A stretch of DNA of 64,000 nucleotides from contig NZ_JAKGCR010000003.1 in assembly GCF_022668875.1 (NCBI RefSeq), positions 124,001 to 188,000 of the forward strand, read 5' to 3'. This DNA comes from Domibacillus sp. PGB-M46. Its GTDB lineage: Bacteria > Bacillota > Bacilli > Bacillales > Domibacillaceae. Position 1 is the stretch's first letter; each line of letters begins with the position of its first letter. The notes beneath the pieces are model-generated. The model was given only the letters and a program-made list of their open reading frames with translations. It made no database searches and had not been told where the DNA came from. The position numbers and the translations under genes were made by a program. Below, piece by piece: positions 1 through 10,192 of this stretch.

Positions 1-274
1 CGCGGTAGCCGGTTTAACGAAAGCGCTTGCGAATGAATGGGCCGCTAAAGGCGTCCAGGTGAACGCCATTGCACCTGGCTACATTGAAACGAACAATACA
101 GAAGCACTTCGTAACGATCCGGATCGGAGCAAATCTATTTTGGACCGGATCCCTGCTGGAAGATGGGGAGAGGCGGATGATATTGCCGGTGCAGCTGTTT
201 TTCTTGCTTCCAGAGCAGCGGACTACGTGAACGGTCACGTACTCGTTGTCGATGGCGGCTGGATGGGAAGATAA
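1..274 (+). CDS. kduD: 2-deoxy-D-gluconate 3-dehydrogenase / KDG 5-dehydrogenase, C-terminal part
   Basis: This is the last ~90 residues of a short-chain dehydrogenase, read in frame from base 2; the gene starts outside the window. The segment [20 protein letters not shown] is the SDR region after the catalytic Tyr-Lys pair, and the tail ([16 protein letters not shown]) is typical of KduD. KduD interconverts 2,5-diketo-3-deoxygluconate and 2-keto-3-deoxygluconate (KDG) with NAD(H) in the cytoplasm, downstream of GH105/KduI products. The stop codon overlaps the ribosome binding site of kdgK, so the two are co-transcribed. Family is sure; the exact KduD assignment rests on the tail and the kdgK/kdgA neighbours. 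Confidence 0.85.
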   Translation, partial: AVAGLTKALANEWAAKGVQVNAIAPGYIETNNTEALRNDPDRSKSILDRIPAGRWGEADDIAGAAVFLASRAADYVNGHVLVVDGGWMGR

Positions 275-287
275 GGAGGCGAAAGAG

Positions 288-1235
288 ATGGATGTGATAA
301 CAATCGGCGATGGCATGATTACCTTTGACCCCGCTTCGAAAGGGCCGCTTCGCTTCGTCAATCAATTCCAGCGGAAAATTGGCGGGGCTGAATTAAACGT
401 AATGCTGGGCTGTGCCCGCCTCGGTCTTCGCTCGGGCTGGATCAGCCGTCTTGGCAAGGATGAATTTGGCCGGCATATTATAAACACCGTCCGCGGAGAA
501 GGAGTGGATGTTTCCGAGGTCAAGCTGGAGGAAGGATACGCGACGTCGCTGAATTTCAAAGAAGTACAGGAATCCGGTGCGGGACGAACCTTTTATTACC
601 GCCTGCCTTCACCAACTGAAACATTGACACCGGAGGCACTGCCGGAGGAATACATCAAAGGAGCCAAAATTCTTCATGTTACCGGCGTATTTCCGGCGAT
701 TCAGCCGCAAAACCGCCAGGTGATTCTGCGGGCGCTTCAAATTGCAAAAGAAAATAGTGTGAAAGTGTCCTTTGATCCAAATATCCGGCTTCGTCTTTGG
801 TCAAAGACAGAAGCGCGTGAAGCGATTTTATCCTATTTGCCATATGTCGATTATTTATTAACGGGCCGTGAAGAGCTGGAAATCATCTTTGATTCAGCAG
901 ATGACAGCTTTCTGCGCCGCGCACTCGGCGGATTTTCTTTTGAGCAGGTAATTATGAAAGACGGCGACAAAGGCTCAGCTGTTCTTCAAAATGGCTCGTG
1001 GCAGCATGTGGCTGGTTTTCCGGTTGTGAAGGTAGTAGACACAGTTGGAGCCGGAGATGGATTTGATGCCGGTTTTCTATACGGATTGCTGCAGGGCTGG
1101 CCGGTGGAGCGGTCACTTGAATTTGCGAATGCCATTGGCGCGATGGTTGTACAGGTGAGCGGCGATAACGAAGGCCTTCCGTACTTGGAAGAGGTGGAAG
1201 GGTTTTTAGGCCAGCGGGAAACGATAGAAAGGTAG
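288..1235 (+). CDS. kdgK: 2-dehydro-3-deoxygluconokinase (PfkB family sugar kinase)
   Basis: A 315-residue ribokinase/PfkB-family kinase that would phosphorylate KDG to KDPG with ATP. The ATG at 288 is chosen because AAGGAGG lies just upstream at 273-279. The N-terminal ITIGDGMITF and the GGAELNVMLGCARLG segment (about residues 33-47) are the substrate side; DTVGAGDGF near residues 251-259 is the PfkB signature with catalytic Asp257. Length is normal. It sits between kduD and the KDPG aldolase gene, which fixes the substrate as KDG rather than another sugar. Confidence 0.9.
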   Translation: MDVITIGDGMITFDPASKGPLRFVNQFQRKIGGAELNVMLGCARLGLRSGWISRLGKDEFGRHIINTVRGEGVDVSEVKLEEGYATSLNFKEVQESGAGRTFYYRLPSPTETLTPEALPEEYIKGAKILHVTGVFPAIQPQNRQVILRALQIAKENSVKVSFDPNIRLRLWSKTEAREAILSYLPYVDYLLTGREELEIIFDSADDSFLRRALGGFSFEQVIMKDGDKGSAVLQNGSWQHVAGFPVVKVVDTVGAGDGFDAGFLYGLLQGWPVERSLEFANAIGAMVVQVSGDNEGLPYLEEVEGFLGQRETIER

Positions 1236-1244
1236 GGAAACAGC

Positions 1245-1883
1245 ATGGTAATTGAACAGTTAATCGAGGCGCCTCTTGTGCCCATTTTACGGAAAGTGCC
1301 GTATGACAAAAGCGCGGCTATTGTAAAAGCGCTTGTTGACGGCGGTGTAACCTCCATTGAAGTAACCATGGAAAGTGACCGGGCCGAGGAGATCATAGCA
1401 GAAGCCATTCAGACGCACGGCAATCGTGTGCTGGTGGGTGCCGGAACGGTGCTGAATATTGAGGACTGCCGCCGGGCTATTGAAGCCGGTGCCCAATTTA
1501 TTGTAACGCCGGCATTGGATGAAGAAGTGACGGCATATGCAGTCGAGCAAAACGTTCCGATCATTCCGGGTGTATTTACGCCGGCAGAGATGATGAGGGC
1601 AATGAAGCTGGGGGCAGAAGCCATTAAGCTGTTTCCGGCATCCGTGCTTGGTCCCGCTTTTATTAAAGATGTAAAAGGGCCGCTCAGCCATATTCCTATT
1701 ATGACAACCGGAGGCATTACGCTCGAAACAGCCGCTGACTACATTAAAGCAGGAGCCGCGGCAGTCGGGACGGGCAGCGCTTTGTTGAAAAAAGACTTGA
1801 TTGCTTCTAATGACTGGGAAGGGTTAAAGAAAGAAACCGAAAAGTGGATTCAAGCTGTAACGATCCATAAAGTAGCAGGTTAA
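1245..1883 (+). CDS. kdgA: KDPG / 4-hydroxy-2-oxoglutarate aldolase
   Basis: A 212-residue class I aldolase cleaving 2-keto-3-deoxy-6-phosphogluconate to pyruvate and glyceraldehyde-3-phosphate. The TIM-barrel motifs are present: PILR near residue 16, SIEVTMES with the catalytic Glu near 39, GAGTVLN, and the Schiff-base Lys at about 128 in AIKLFPAS. The gene starts 9 bp after kdgK and completes the KDG branch shared by pectin fragments and galacturonate. Length and motifs match Eda/KdgA. Confidence 0.93.
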   Translation: MVIEQLIEAPLVPILRKVPYDKSAAIVKALVDGGVTSIEVTMESDRAEEIIAEAIQTHGNRVLVGAGTVLNIEDCRRAIEAGAQFIVTPALDEEVTAYAVEQNVPIIPGVFTPAEMMRAMKLGAEAIKLFPASVLGPAFIKDVKGPLSHIPIMTTGGITLETAADYIKAGAAAVGTGSALLKKDLIASNDWEGLKKETEKWIQAVTIHKVAG

Positions 1884-1913
1884 AACACCGTATAGCCGAA
1901 ATACAAGGAAAAC

Positions 1914-2002
1914 AGGCCGGAATTTTCCGCCTATGGCCGGATTCTTTATCGTCCCGGCCGTAGGCTCACTGATTCCGGCTCCCTTGTGTTTATTTCGGCC
2001 TG
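1914..2002. repeat. GGCCGGA-rich intergenic repeat, copy A
   Basis: The gap after kdgA holds two direct GGCCGGA motifs about 20 bp apart (near 1915 and 1935), followed by inverted copies (CCGGCC, CCGGC, CGGCC). Similar blocks occur at 14701-14810 and 40280-40350, so this looks like a dispersed intergenic repeat. I see no coding capacity. It may fold as RNA or act as the terminator of kdgA, but has no clear U-run. Confidence 0.5.
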
Positions 2003-2026
2003 CAGAAAAACAGGAGGGGAGCAAAT

Positions 2027-2854
2027 ATGAAACTAGGCATTCGTGGACATGATCTGGAAAAAATGCCGGCAGAAGAGTTGGCCCGGACCATTTCTGATAA
2101 AGGATTCGATGCGGTGCAGCTGGCGGTCGGAAAATCATTTGATTTTTATACGGGGCCCGGCAGCTTAACGAAAGAGATTTCCCGGGAAATTGGCGAGACG
2201 TTCCGCCGGCATGATGTGCAAATTGCGGTGCTCGGCTGCTATATTCAAATGATTCATCCGGACACCGCTGTCCGCCGGCGTGAGCTGGATCGTTTCAAAG
2301 AGCATCTGGCTGCTGCAAATGATTTTGGCTGTCTGCTGGTCGGGACAGAGACTGGAAATGTTCATGCAGAAATCGCGTACACAACGGACAATTTCAAGGA
2401 AGAGCCGTTTCTAGCCGTTGTAGAAAGCATGAAAGAACTGGCTGCTGAAGCAGAAGCGCAGAATGCGGTCATTGGAGTAGAGGCCGGTGTGAACCATCCG
2501 ATCTACTCACCGGAAACGATGAAGCGGCTGCTTGACCTTATTCAGTCCGATCATGTGCGTGTTATTTTCGATCCAGTTAATTTACTGACGGCCGAAACGT
2601 GGGAGAATCAAGCAGCTATATTCCAAGAGGCGTTTCATCTGTTTGGTGATAAAATTGCCGTGCTGCATGCCAAAGACGTTGAGCTGAAAAACGGTTCGCT
2701 TCAAGCAGTGCCGGTAGGGAAAGGCTTAATTGATTACGAAACTGTTTTTCGGCTGATCAGAGAAACAGGCCGATCGATCCCGGTTTTACTGGAAGATGTG
2801 CGTGACCCGTTTATTGAAGAGAGCCGCCAGTTTCTTGCTGCTCAACATCACTGA
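2027..2854 (+). CDS. Sugar phosphate isomerase/epimerase family protein (TIM barrel)
   Basis: A 275-residue xylose-isomerase-like TIM-barrel protein. Candidate metal ligands are seen in order: GVEAGVNH (Glu), VIFDPVNLL (Asp), LHAKDVEL (His) and LLEDVRDP (Glu), the usual pattern of the AP-endonuclease-2/isomerase superfamily. AGGAGGGG upstream supports the ATG. The substrate cannot be read from sequence. Position between the KDG genes and the yes-type cluster suggests isomerisation or epimerisation of a uronate or rhamnose-derived sugar; that is inference only. Confidence 0.75.
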   Translation: MKLGIRGHDLEKMPAEELARTISDKGFDAVQLAVGKSFDFYTGPGSLTKEISREIGETFRRHDVQIAVLGCYIQMIHPDTAVRRRELDRFKEHLAAANDFGCLLVGTETGNVHAEIAYTTDNFKEEPFLAVVESMKELAAEAEAQNAVIGVEAGVNHPIYSPETMKRLLDLIQSDHVRVIFDPVNLLTAETWENQAAIFQEAFHLFGDKIAVLHAKDVELKNGSLQAVPVGKGLIDYETVFRLIRETGRSIPVLLEDVRDPFIEESRQFLAAQHH

Positions 2855-2882
2855 TTTTTAAACAAACTCCCCGGAAAAGTAA

Positions 2883-2908
2883 TATCGAAATTTTTCCTGA
2901 TTTCGATA
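2883..2908. promoter_or_regulatory. Inverted repeat upstream of yesL
   Basis: TATCGAAA and TTTCGATA form a perfect 8-bp inverted repeat separated by 10 bases, 25 bp before the yesL start. There is no U-run, so an operator or a 5'-UTR stem fits better than a terminator. No regulator is assigned. Confidence 0.35.
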
Positions 2909-2933
2909 AACTGGATAAAAAGGGGATGGTATA

Positions 2934-3569
2934 ATGGTACAAATAATGACGAATGGTGTGTACCGGTTTTGTGAATGGGTGACCCGTCTTGCTTATTTAA
3001 ACGTTTTATGGATAGCGTTTTCACTGGCGGGTCTGCTCGTTCTTGGCTTTTTTCCTGCGACGGCTGCCCTGTTCGCAGTCACACGCAAATGGGCCATGGG
3101 GGAAACGGATATACCTGTTTTCCGGACATTTTGGTGTACGTATAAGGAATTGTTTTGGCGGTCCAACCGGCTTGGTCTTACGCTGACGCTGCCTGCTGTT
3201 TTATTTGGTGCGAACTTTATGATCTTTGAGCAGTATGGAGCGCCGCTTCCGTTTATGCCGTTTCTGTTAACAAGCTTTTTCTTATTGTACAGTGTGGTTG
3301 CATTATTTGTTTTTCCGGTGTATGTTCACTATAACGTTCCGCTCAAACAAACGGTCAAGTATTCACTTTTGATCGGGCTGCTGCGCCCTGTTCATACCGC
3401 GCTGATGATTGCGAGTCTGATCGGAATGGCATATGTTATGATGCAGCATATTACGTTTGTGTTATTCTTTAGTGGAAGCGCTTTCGGATTTGTGCTTATG
3501 TGGTTTGCGATGAAGGCATTTCACAAGGTAGCGGAAAAGCAGAAAGAAGCCTCTCTGCAGCAAACGTAA
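2934..3569 (+). CDS. yesL: YesL family membrane protein (DUF624)
   Basis: A 211-residue integral membrane protein with about four to five hydrophobic segments. The N-terminus (GVYRFCEWVTRLAYLNVLW) and LGFFPATAALFAVTRKW are hallmarks of YesL/DUF624. These proteins accompany YesM/YesN two-component systems in Bacillus polysaccharide loci; their role is not established, and a part in sensing or transporter assembly has been assumed. It lies 28 bp before the histidine kinase, as in the B. subtilis yesLMN order. Confidence 0.85.
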   Translation: MVQIMTNGVYRFCEWVTRLAYLNVLWIAFSLAGLLVLGFFPATAALFAVTRKWAMGETDIPVFRTFWCTYKELFWRSNRLGLTLTLPAVLFGANFMIFEQYGAPLPFMPFLLTSFFLLYSVVALFVFPVYVHYNVPLKQTVKYSLLIGLLRPVHTALMIASLIGMAYVMMQHITFVLFFSGSAFGFVLMWFAMKAFHKVAEKQKEASLQQT

Positions 3570-3597
3570 AAAATGCGCTGGAGGAGGATGCGTGTGA

Positions 3598-5391
3598 TTG
3601 AAGGCATTATGGAAATATCTTGTTATCACATTTGAAAATTTAAAAATTAAGTATAAGTTTATTGTGTTTGTTTCTGCCATTATGTGTGTGTTTTTACTTT
3701 TTACCATTGCCGGCCTGCAGTATGCCTTTACAACGTATGATCAGCAAATTTATCGAAAATCCTCTCAGGTACTCAGCATGTCATCTGACAGTGTAGAAAA
3801 TGAGCTGCAGCGTATTCAGGATATTTCATTTGAAATTGTCACCGACCCTTTTCTTATTCAGCAGACAGTCCATACAAAGAAAGCGGCAAACCGATATGAG
3901 CAGTATGGCATTCAAACAGCCATCAGCAACCGGTTAAGCGACTACATCAGCTCTGAAAAATATATTCATTCCATTTACTTGATTGATACAAATGGCAAAA
4001 TGTATTCAGCGGGCAATTCGCTCGCCCCGGCAGCGGAAGAAGAAAAAGCGATGCTGATTAAACGGGCAGAGCAGGCGCACGGATCAAATGTATGGGTAAC
4101 GGCAGACGGCATGAACCGGTTTTTAACCGCTGCCCGTCAGATCCGTTCCTACGAGAATTTAAGTATGGAGAATCTGGGCACGATTGTTATTCGTGTGGAT
4201 TTAGCCAAAATCGTCGCGTCACTGCCTGAAGAATGGGAAGACACACAGGGCAACACGATGATTTCAAATGGGGATCACGTGTTTTTTTCGGAGGAAGATA
4301 TACGTCCGTTTCGCTCTTTTAATTTTTCCGAACAGACAGCGCAAGGGTACACGATCAAGGAAATCAACGGCAGCCGGTATTTTGTCACCTACGTAAAAAC
4401 ATCGTTTGCAGACTGGACGTATTGGCACTTTATTCCATTTGATGCGGTATTTTCAAACATCACTAAAGTGAAGTATTCGATTATTGCCGCTTTTGTTATT
4501 TTACTGCTTATTGTCATTATGACGGTGGTTCATTTCACACGAAAAATTACTACGCCGATTGAAGAACTGGTCCAAACGATGCACCACATACAGAAAGGGG
4601 ATTTTGCAATCGCGGAAACGATGCCGCCGCCTCCTCGTCATCAAGATGAGATTGGGATGCTCCACCGCGATTTTACATTTATGGTTCAGCGCATTAATGA
4701 ACTTATCAAAGAAAACTATGAAAAACAGCTGCTCTTAAAAGAAACGGAATTTAAAGCGCTGCAAGCACAGATGAATCCGCACTTTTTGTATAACACGCTT
4801 GAATCCGTCAACTGGCTGGCGAAGGTAAACAAGCAGACGCAGATTTCTAAAATGGTAGAGTCCCTTGCTTATTTGCTGCGGAACTCCGTTAACCTAAAAG
4901 AAGATATTGTTACGATTGAGCAGGAAGTCGATTTAGTCAGCCATTATGTGACCATTCAAAAATATCGCTTTGAAGACCGGCTTGATTTTCACCTTGAAGT
5001 GGAGCCAGAAGTACTGAAATGCCGTATTCCAAAGCTGACCATTCAGCCGCTGATTGAAAACGCGATTCATTATGCGCTTGAGAAAACGATTGATCCGTGT
5101 ACAATCACGATCAGGGCGCACAAAAAGCGTGATGCTGTTTTTGTGATAGTCGAAGATAACGGACCTGGCATGGATGCACAGTTTCTGGAAAAGCTGTACA
5201 AAGGAGAAGTCAAAACACGTGGGACAGGCATTGGCCTGAAAAATATTGATGAACGGACGAAGCTGTTTTTTGGGGAGAAATATGGAATTACCATTCACAG
5301 TGCATCTGGAAGAGGAACGGCTGTGACGGTTTTTTTACCTTTTGAAACGGGGGATGAAAATCATGTACAAAGTGTTGCTGGCGGACGATGA
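3598..5391 (+). CDS. yesM: Sensor histidine kinase (YesM-like)
   Basis: A 597-residue two-component sensor. Transmembrane helix 1 is at about residues 20-43, then an extracellular sensing domain, transmembrane helix 2 near 294-315, a HAMP domain (KITTPIEELVQTMHHIQKGDF), a His_kinase segment with phospho-acceptor His395 in QMNPHFLYNTLESV, and an HATPase with the N box (QPLIENAIHYAL) and DNGPGM. The TTG start is forced: a GTG six bases upstream meets an immediate stop, and GGAGGAGG sits about 9 bp before the TTG. It overlaps the response regulator gene. The likely signal is an extracellular pectin or RG-I fragment. Confidence 0.92.
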   Translation: MKALWKYLVITFENLKIKYKFIVFVSAIMCVFLLFTIAGLQYAFTTYDQQIYRKSSQVLSMSSDSVENELQRIQDISFEIVTDPFLIQQTVHTKKAANRYEQYGIQTAISNRLSDYISSEKYIHSIYLIDTNGKMYSAGNSLAPAAEEEKAMLIKRAEQAHGSNVWVTADGMNRFLTAARQIRSYENLSMENLGTIVIRVDLAKIVASLPEEWEDTQGNTMISNGDHVFFSEEDIRPFRSFNFSEQTAQGYTIKEINGSRYFVTYVKTSFADWTYWHFIPFDAVFSNITKVKYSIIAAFVILLLIVIMTVVHFTRKITTPIEELVQTMHHIQKGDFAIAETMPPPPRHQDEIGMLHRDFTFMVQRINELIKENYEKQLLLKETEFKALQAQMNPHFLYNTLESVNWLAKVNKQTQISKMVESLAYLLRNSVNLKEDIVTIEQEVDLVSHYVTIQKYRFEDRLDFHLEVEPEVLKCRIPKLTIQPLIENAIHYALEKTIDPCTITIRAHKKRDAVFVIVEDNGPGMDAQFLEKLYKGEVKTRGTGIGLKNIDERTKLFFGEKYGITIHSASGRGTAVTVFLPFETGDENHVQSVAGGR

Positions 5392-6145
5392 ACGCATCAT
5401 TTTGGAAGGGATTTCAAACGTGATTGACTGGCAGTCGCTTGATACGGAACTGGTTGCAACCGCACGAAATGGAATTGAAGCCTACGAAAAAATTGCCGAA
5501 CATCACCCGCACATTGTGATCAGCGATATTAAAATGCCGGGTATGGATGGCCTTGAGCTTGCCGGCAAAGTGCGGGCTGATTTTCCTGATATTCAATTTA
5601 TTGTTTTGTCTGGCTTCAGTGAGTTTGAATATGCCCGGTGCGCCATGCAGCACGGGGTAAAAAACTATTTGCTCAAGCCGTGCAATGAAGCTGATATTAT
5701 TGAAACGGTCACAGACGCGGTGAAACACATTAAGCAGAAGGAACAGCAGCGGCAGCAGTTTGAAGAAATACATGCGAAGCAGCCGGCAGCCGAAATACGG
5801 CAGCCGTGCCGGGAGTATTCGCCGGTGATTAACGAAGTAGTCGACATTATTTACAATCATTTCAGCGACAAGCATTTGTCCTTAAAATGGGTAGCCGGTC
5901 AAATGCTTTACATGAATGCTGACTATCTCGGGAAGCTGTTTAAGCAGGAAACAAATGAGCGATTTTCCGTTTACTTAACGAAAGTCCGTATTGAGGAAGC
6001 GATCAAGCAAATTGGACAGACAGAGGATGTGCGAGTCGCCGACTTGGCGGAACGGACCGGCTTTGGGGACAATCCCCAGTATTTCAGCCAGGTATTTAAA
6101 AAGTACACAGGTGTTACGCCGACGGAATACCGTAAAGCCATATGA
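5363..6145 (+). CDS. yesN: AraC-type response regulator (YesN-like)
   Basis: A 260-residue protein with an N-terminal receiver domain (LLADDER acidic pair, phospho-Asp55 in VISDIKMPGMDG, Lys in YLLKPCNEADI) and a C-terminal AraC double helix-turn-helix (about residues 155-260; ADLAERTGFGDNPQYFSQVF). The ATG at 5363 is preferred because GGGGGA lies 9 bp upstream and because YesN proteins begin MYKVLL; ATG 5354 is also in frame. It overlaps yesM by 29 bp. It most likely activates the ABC importer gene that follows. Confidence 0.92.
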   Translation: MYKVLLADDERIILEGISNVIDWQSLDTELVATARNGIEAYEKIAEHHPHIVISDIKMPGMDGLELAGKVRADFPDIQFIVLSGFSEFEYARCAMQHGVKNYLLKPCNEADIIETVTDAVKHIKQKEQQRQQFEEIHAKQPAAEIRQPCREYSPVINEVVDIIYNHFSDKHLSLKWVAGQMLYMNADYLGKLFKQETNERFSVYLTKVRIEEAIKQIGQTEDVRVADLAERTGFGDNPQYFSQVFKKYTGVTPTEYRKAI

Positions 6146-6158
6146 ACAGATGGGTCCT

Positions 6159-6184
6159 GACCGAAGTCGGGGTCTTTTTTTTTT
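6159..6184 (+). terminator. Putative terminator after yesN
   Basis: GACC pairs with GGTC around CCGA-AG-TCGG, directly followed by about ten T. The stem is short, so termination may be partial. Confidence 0.5.
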
Positions 6185-6258
6185 GACTTTTCATCGATCA
6201 CTGTTTTTTAAACATTGTTGTCGGGTTTTTCCATTTAAATAATTCAGAAAATCCATAA

Positions 6259-7617
<1,359 letters not shown>

Positions 7618-7623
7618 TGACAG

Positions 7624-7661
7624 AGCAGGAGTATGGCAGAAAGATCGTACTCCTGCTTTTC
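7624..7661 (+). terminator. Intercistronic attenuating hairpin
   Basis: A 10-bp perfect stem (AGCAGGAGTA / TACTCCTGCT) with a short T tract lies between the binding-protein gene and the first permease gene. Such hairpins usually stabilise the upstream message and reduce read-through to the permeases. Confidence 0.75.
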
Positions 7662-7687
7662 TAAAATAAGAAAGGACGTGACCCCAA

Positions 7688-8587
7688 ATGAAACTACGCC
7701 CGGCAGGAGAAAATCTCGCAGGCTATGCTTTTATCTCTCCATTCATTATTGGATTTCTTGCCTTCACCATTATCCCGATGATTGTTTCACTTTACTTGTC
7801 TTTTACAAGCTATGACTTGTTTTCCGCCCCGCAGTGGGTTGGGCTTGCCAACTACGTTGAAATGTTTACCGGAGATGAAAAGTACTGGACAACAATTAAA
7901 GTTACCTTTACCTACGTGCTGGCCGGTGTGCCGCTTCGCTTAACCTTTGCTCTGATTGTTGCAATGCTGTTAAACCGTGCTTCCCGTATGGTAGGTGTAT
8001 ACCGGACACTGTTTTACCTGCCGTCCATCATTGGCGGAAGTGTTGCGGTAGCAATTATGTGGCGCAACATTTTCGGGAATGAAGGGACCATTAACCAGAT
8101 TCTGTTCTTTATGGGAATTGACCAAAAAATCTACTGGTATCAGGAGCCAACATCGGCGCTTTGGACATTGATTCTGCTGTCTGTGTGGCAGTTCGGCTCT
8201 TCCATGCTTATTTTCCTGGCCGGCTTAAAAAATATTTCGCCGGAATATTACGAAGCAGCGAGTGTAGATGGGGCTAACCCGTTCCAGAAGTTTTTCAAAA
8301 TTACGCTGCCGCTTCTCAGCCCTATTATTTTCTTTAACCTGGTGATGCAGACGATTTCCGCATTTATGACGTTTACGCCGGCTTACATCATTTCAAAAGG
8401 AGAAGGCGGGCCGCTTGATGGAACACTTCTTTACTCGCTTTATTTATTCCAGAAAGCATTCAACTTCTTCCAGATGGGCTATGCATCCGCAATGGCATGG
8501 GTGATGCTCTTGATCGTTGGTCTTTTAACACTGATTTTATTTAAAACATCCAAGTATTGGGTGCATTACGAATCGAAGGAGGGATAA
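7688..8587 (+). CDS. Sugar ABC transporter permease (MalF/LplB/YesP type)
   Basis: A 299-residue permease with six predicted membrane helices. The cytoplasmic EAA loop is clear (YYEAASVDGANPFQKFFKIT), which docks to an ATPase. No ATPase gene is present in the cluster, so it must use a shared MsmX-type ATPase encoded elsewhere, as B. subtilis importers of this class do. The start at 7688 follows AAAGGACGTG. Confidence 0.9.
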   Translation: MKLRPAGENLAGYAFISPFIIGFLAFTIIPMIVSLYLSFTSYDLFSAPQWVGLANYVEMFTGDEKYWTTIKVTFTYVLAGVPLRLTFALIVAMLLNRASRMVGVYRTLFYLPSIIGGSVAVAIMWRNIFGNEGTINQILFFMGIDQKIYWYQEPTSALWTLILLSVWQFGSSMLIFLAGLKNISPEYYEAASVDGANPFQKFFKITLPLLSPIIFFNLVMQTISAFMTFTPAYIISKGEGGPLDGTLLYSLYLFQKAFNFFQMGYASAMAWVMLLIVGLLTLILFKTSKYWVHYESKEG

Positions 8588-8590
8588 GGA

Positions 8591-9481
8591 ATGAAAGCAC
8601 TACAAGAAACACCGCAGGCAGAACCGCGCCAGCTGCGTATCGATAAACCGAAATTCAACTGGAAAAAGTGGCTTTATCATCTTGTGACCGGCGCTTTTGC
8701 CCTGCTGATGCTTTACCCGATTCTCTGGCTGCTGATGAGCTCGTTTAAAGAAAGTTCGCAAGTGTTTGTTACGGCGCACTCCCTGATTCCGGATCCATTC
8801 ATTATCAGCAACTATGCGCAGGGATGGGAAGGCATCGCCGGCCAGTCGTTTGGCACCTTTATTAAAAACTCGCTTATCATCGTCGGCTTTTCCACAATCG
8901 GTGCCGTTATTTCTTCGTCCTTAATCGCGTACGGATTTGCCCGCATTTCATTTAAAGGAAAAGCATTCTGGTTCGCCTGCATGATGGTATCGATGATGCT
9001 TCCACACGAAGTCGTTATGATTCCACAGTACATCATTTTCGCGAAAATCGGCTGGCTGAACTCGTTTTTGCCGATTATTGTCCCGCAGTTTTTCGGCCAT
9101 GCGTTTTTCATTTTCCTGATGGTGCAATTTATCCGCAACATTCCAATTGAGCTTGACGAAGCAGCGCGAATTGATGGATGCGGCCGTTTCGGCATTTTCT
9201 ACAAAGTGATTTTGCCGCTGATCGTGCCGGCTATGGCAACAGCCGCGATCTTCTCGTTTTACTGGAAGTGGGAGGACTTAATCAACCCGGTACTGTACTT
9301 AAACAGCCCCGAAAAATATCCGGTTTCACTGGCATTGAAGCTGTTCCTTGATTCTGAGACGGCTTCTAACTGGGGAGCGATGTTCGCCATGTCGGTTGTT
9401 TCACTTCTGCCGGTTGTCTTAATTTTCTTCTTATTCCAGAGATATATCGTAGAAGGAATCAGCACAAGCGGACTGAAATAA
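8591..9481 (+). CDS. Sugar ABC transporter permease (MalG/LplC/YesQ type)
   Basis: A 296-residue partner permease. The N-terminal cytoplasmic tail is followed by six hydrophobic segments, with the EAA motif [20 protein letters not shown]. It starts 3 bp after the first permease stop, within a GGAGGG context, so the two are translated together. Together with the lipoprotein it forms the importer for the oligosaccharides degraded by the genes that follow. Confidence 0.9.
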   Translation: MKALQETPQAEPRQLRIDKPKFNWKKWLYHLVTGAFALLMLYPILWLLMSSFKESSQVFVTAHSLIPDPFIISNYAQGWEGIAGQSFGTFIKNSLIIVGFSTIGAVISSSLIAYGFARISFKGKAFWFACMMVSMMLPHEVVMIPQYIIFAKIGWLNSFLPIIVPQFFGHAFFIFLMVQFIRNIPIELDEAARIDGCGRFGIFYKVILPLIVPAMATAAIFSFYWKWEDLINPVLYLNSPEKYPVSLALKLFLDSETASNWGAMFAMSVVSLLPVVLIFFLFQRYIVEGISTSGLK

Positions 9482-9502
9482 GAAACGAAAAGGAGCGGCT
9501 CT

Positions 9503-10192
9503 ATGGGAAAGAAACTGTGTTTGTTTATTGCCGGTGATTCTACTGCAGCGGACTGTCCCCCTCATGAAACTCCCATGATGGGGTGGGGGCAGGCGGCCGC
9601 TGAGTGTTTCACCGATAAAGTGGAAGTCATAAACGCTGCTAAAGGCGGGCGAAGCTCAAACAGCTTCATTGAGGAAGGACTGCTGGATGGCATATGGGAC
9701 AGCATTTCGCCGGGTGATTACTTGTTTATTCAGTTCGGCCACAACGACCAAAAAGATTTTGGCACAAAGCCGTGGACCACATATCCTCAGTATTTAAGCC
9801 AGTACATTGATGGAGCCAGGGAACGGAGAGCCCTGCCTGTTCTCCTCACTTCGGTTCAGCGCCGTACATTTGGAGAAGATGGCACCATCCAAAACTCGCT
9901 TGGTGACTATCCGGCTTCTATGAGAGAGCTGGCAGATAAAAAAGATGTGCCGCTTATTGATATGTGGGCGAAAACAAAACAGCTTTACGAGTCATACGGG
10001 CCGGAGCGTTCCGCAGAATTATTTACCTGGTTCGCCCCTGGAGAAAACAACAACTACCCCGAAGGCATCCAGGATAATACCCACTTTTGTGAAACCGGCG
10101 CCCGCAAAGTCGCCGCGCTCGTTGCAGAGGGCATTCAGGAATTAAATCTGCCGCTCAAGGCGTATATAAAGGAGGCCATTCGCAATGGCTGA
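9503..10192 (+). CDS. rhgT: Rhamnogalacturonan acetylesterase (SGNH hydrolase)
   Basis: A 229-residue SGNH/GDSL esterase without a signal peptide, so it would deacetylate imported RG-I oligosaccharides in the cytoplasm. The catalytic Ser13 lies in AGDST, the Gly in KGGRSS, the Asn in FGHND, and the Asp191-His194 pair in DNTHF, nearly the spacing known for fungal RG acetylesterase. It overlaps the GH42 gene by 8 bp. It is homologous to B. subtilis YesY/RhgT in family and neighbourhood. Confidence 0.85.
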   Translation: MGKKLCLFIAGDSTAADCPPHETPMMGWGQAAAECFTDKVEVINAAKGGRSSNSFIEEGLLDGIWDSISPGDYLFIQFGHNDQKDFGTKPWTTYPQYLSQYIDGARERRALPVLLTSVQRRTFGEDGTIQNSLGDYPASMRELADKKDVPLIDMWAKTKQLYESYGPERSAELFTWFAPGENNNYPEGIQDNTHFCETGARKVAALVAEGIQELNLPLKAYIKEAIRNG